A DNA stretch of 15,912 bases from assembly GCA_003648875.1 (NCBI GenBank), contig QMQC01000009.1, positions 1-15,912 on the forward strand, given 5' to 3'. A program made the translations under genes and the position numbers. Numbering within the stretch: the first letter of the stretch is position 1; every line of letters begins with the position of its first letter. Of the stretch, positions 15,845-15,912 are shown piece after piece. This DNA comes from Actinomycetota bacterium (lineage in GTDB: Bacteria; Actinomycetota; Acidimicrobiia; Spongiisociales; UBA5794). Below the pieces are notes generated by a model, which saw only the letters and a program-made list of their open reading frames with translations, was not told the origin of the DNA and made no database searches.

Positions 15845-15912
15845 GTCCTCGGGCGCATCCCTCCTAGGTCTGAGCTCCCCACCTTGAATTGGACAGGCAC
15901 AGCACCAATGTC
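15769..15912 (-). CDS. nuoC: Probable C-terminal end of NADH-quinone oxidoreductase subunit C (partial)
   Basis: A different frame enters from the right edge and stays open to a TGA at 15771-15769. Its first residues, DIGAVPVQFK, look like the C-terminal end of an actinobacterial-style NuoC, which is expected immediately before nuoD. The last 25 residues, from about 15843 on, are Pro/Thr/Arg-rich with very high GC at second codon positions, which reads like a shadow of nuoD. Either nuoC overlaps nuoD by 76 bases, or nuoD starts at 15772, or a frameshift separates the true nuoC end from this reading. A second frame meets a TAG at 15866-15864, which would be a natural nuoC end. Only about 47 residues are visible. 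Confidence 0.5.
   Translation of the reverse strand, partial: DIGAVPVQFKVGSSDLGGMRPRTWTQLRAATTPTNLHGTSRPLRPGA

Noticed and set aside
1..15912. CRISPR array, tRNA, rRNA or insertion sequence
   Set aside because: No spaced direct repeats, no tRNA- or rRNA-like sequence recognised, and no transposase or terminal inverted repeats; almost every base belongs to a recognised gene.

Overview
The window is a stretch of moderately high-GC bacterial chromosome. It is dominated by one minus-strand operon for the proton-pumping NADH:quinone oxidoreductase (complex I, NDH-1). The order and style of the nuo genes suggest an Actinobacteriota-like organism, possibly Acidimicrobiia. The supporting traits are a NuoE with a C-terminal extension past the thioredoxin-like domain, an extended NuoD N-terminus, and a bactofilin-like membrane protein attached to the operon. 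This placement is inference from composition and protein style; there is no rRNA or other phylogenetic marker here.

Layout, left to right. Positions 2-1116 (plus strand) hold the last residues of an ABC transporter permease and its complete ATPase, which resembles ferric-iron-type (FbpC/AfuC) importers. Positions 1117-1231 are the only real intergenic gap, where the two transcription units converge; it holds one imperfect hairpin. Positions 1232-2680 (minus strand) encode a multi-pass membrane protein with an N-terminal beta-repeat (bactofilin-like) domain and an acidic Pro/Glu tail that contains a near-perfect 48-bp tandem duplication. From 2652 to the right edge runs the complex I operon. 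Transcribed right to left it reads (end of nuoC)-nuoD-E-F-G-H-I-J-K-L-M-N. Its promoter and nuoA/B lie outside the window.

How the genes work together: NuoE, NuoF and NuoG form the NADH-oxidising arm (FMN and Fe-S clusters). NuoC, NuoD and NuoI carry electrons to the quinone site, which is shared with NuoH. NuoJ, K, L, M and N form the membrane arm that pumps protons. Most junctions overlap by 1-20 bases or are separated by at most 10, with several ATGA stop/start overlaps, so the operon looks translationally coupled. The key cofactor ligands and proton-path Glu/Lys residues are present, and the enzyme should be functional.

I found no CRISPR array, mobile element, tRNA or rRNA, and no clear undescribed system. 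The most notable points are the bactofilin-like gene at the end of the nuo operon, its duplicated acidic tail, the absence of the N7 cluster ligands in NuoG, and the odd nuoC/nuoD junction.
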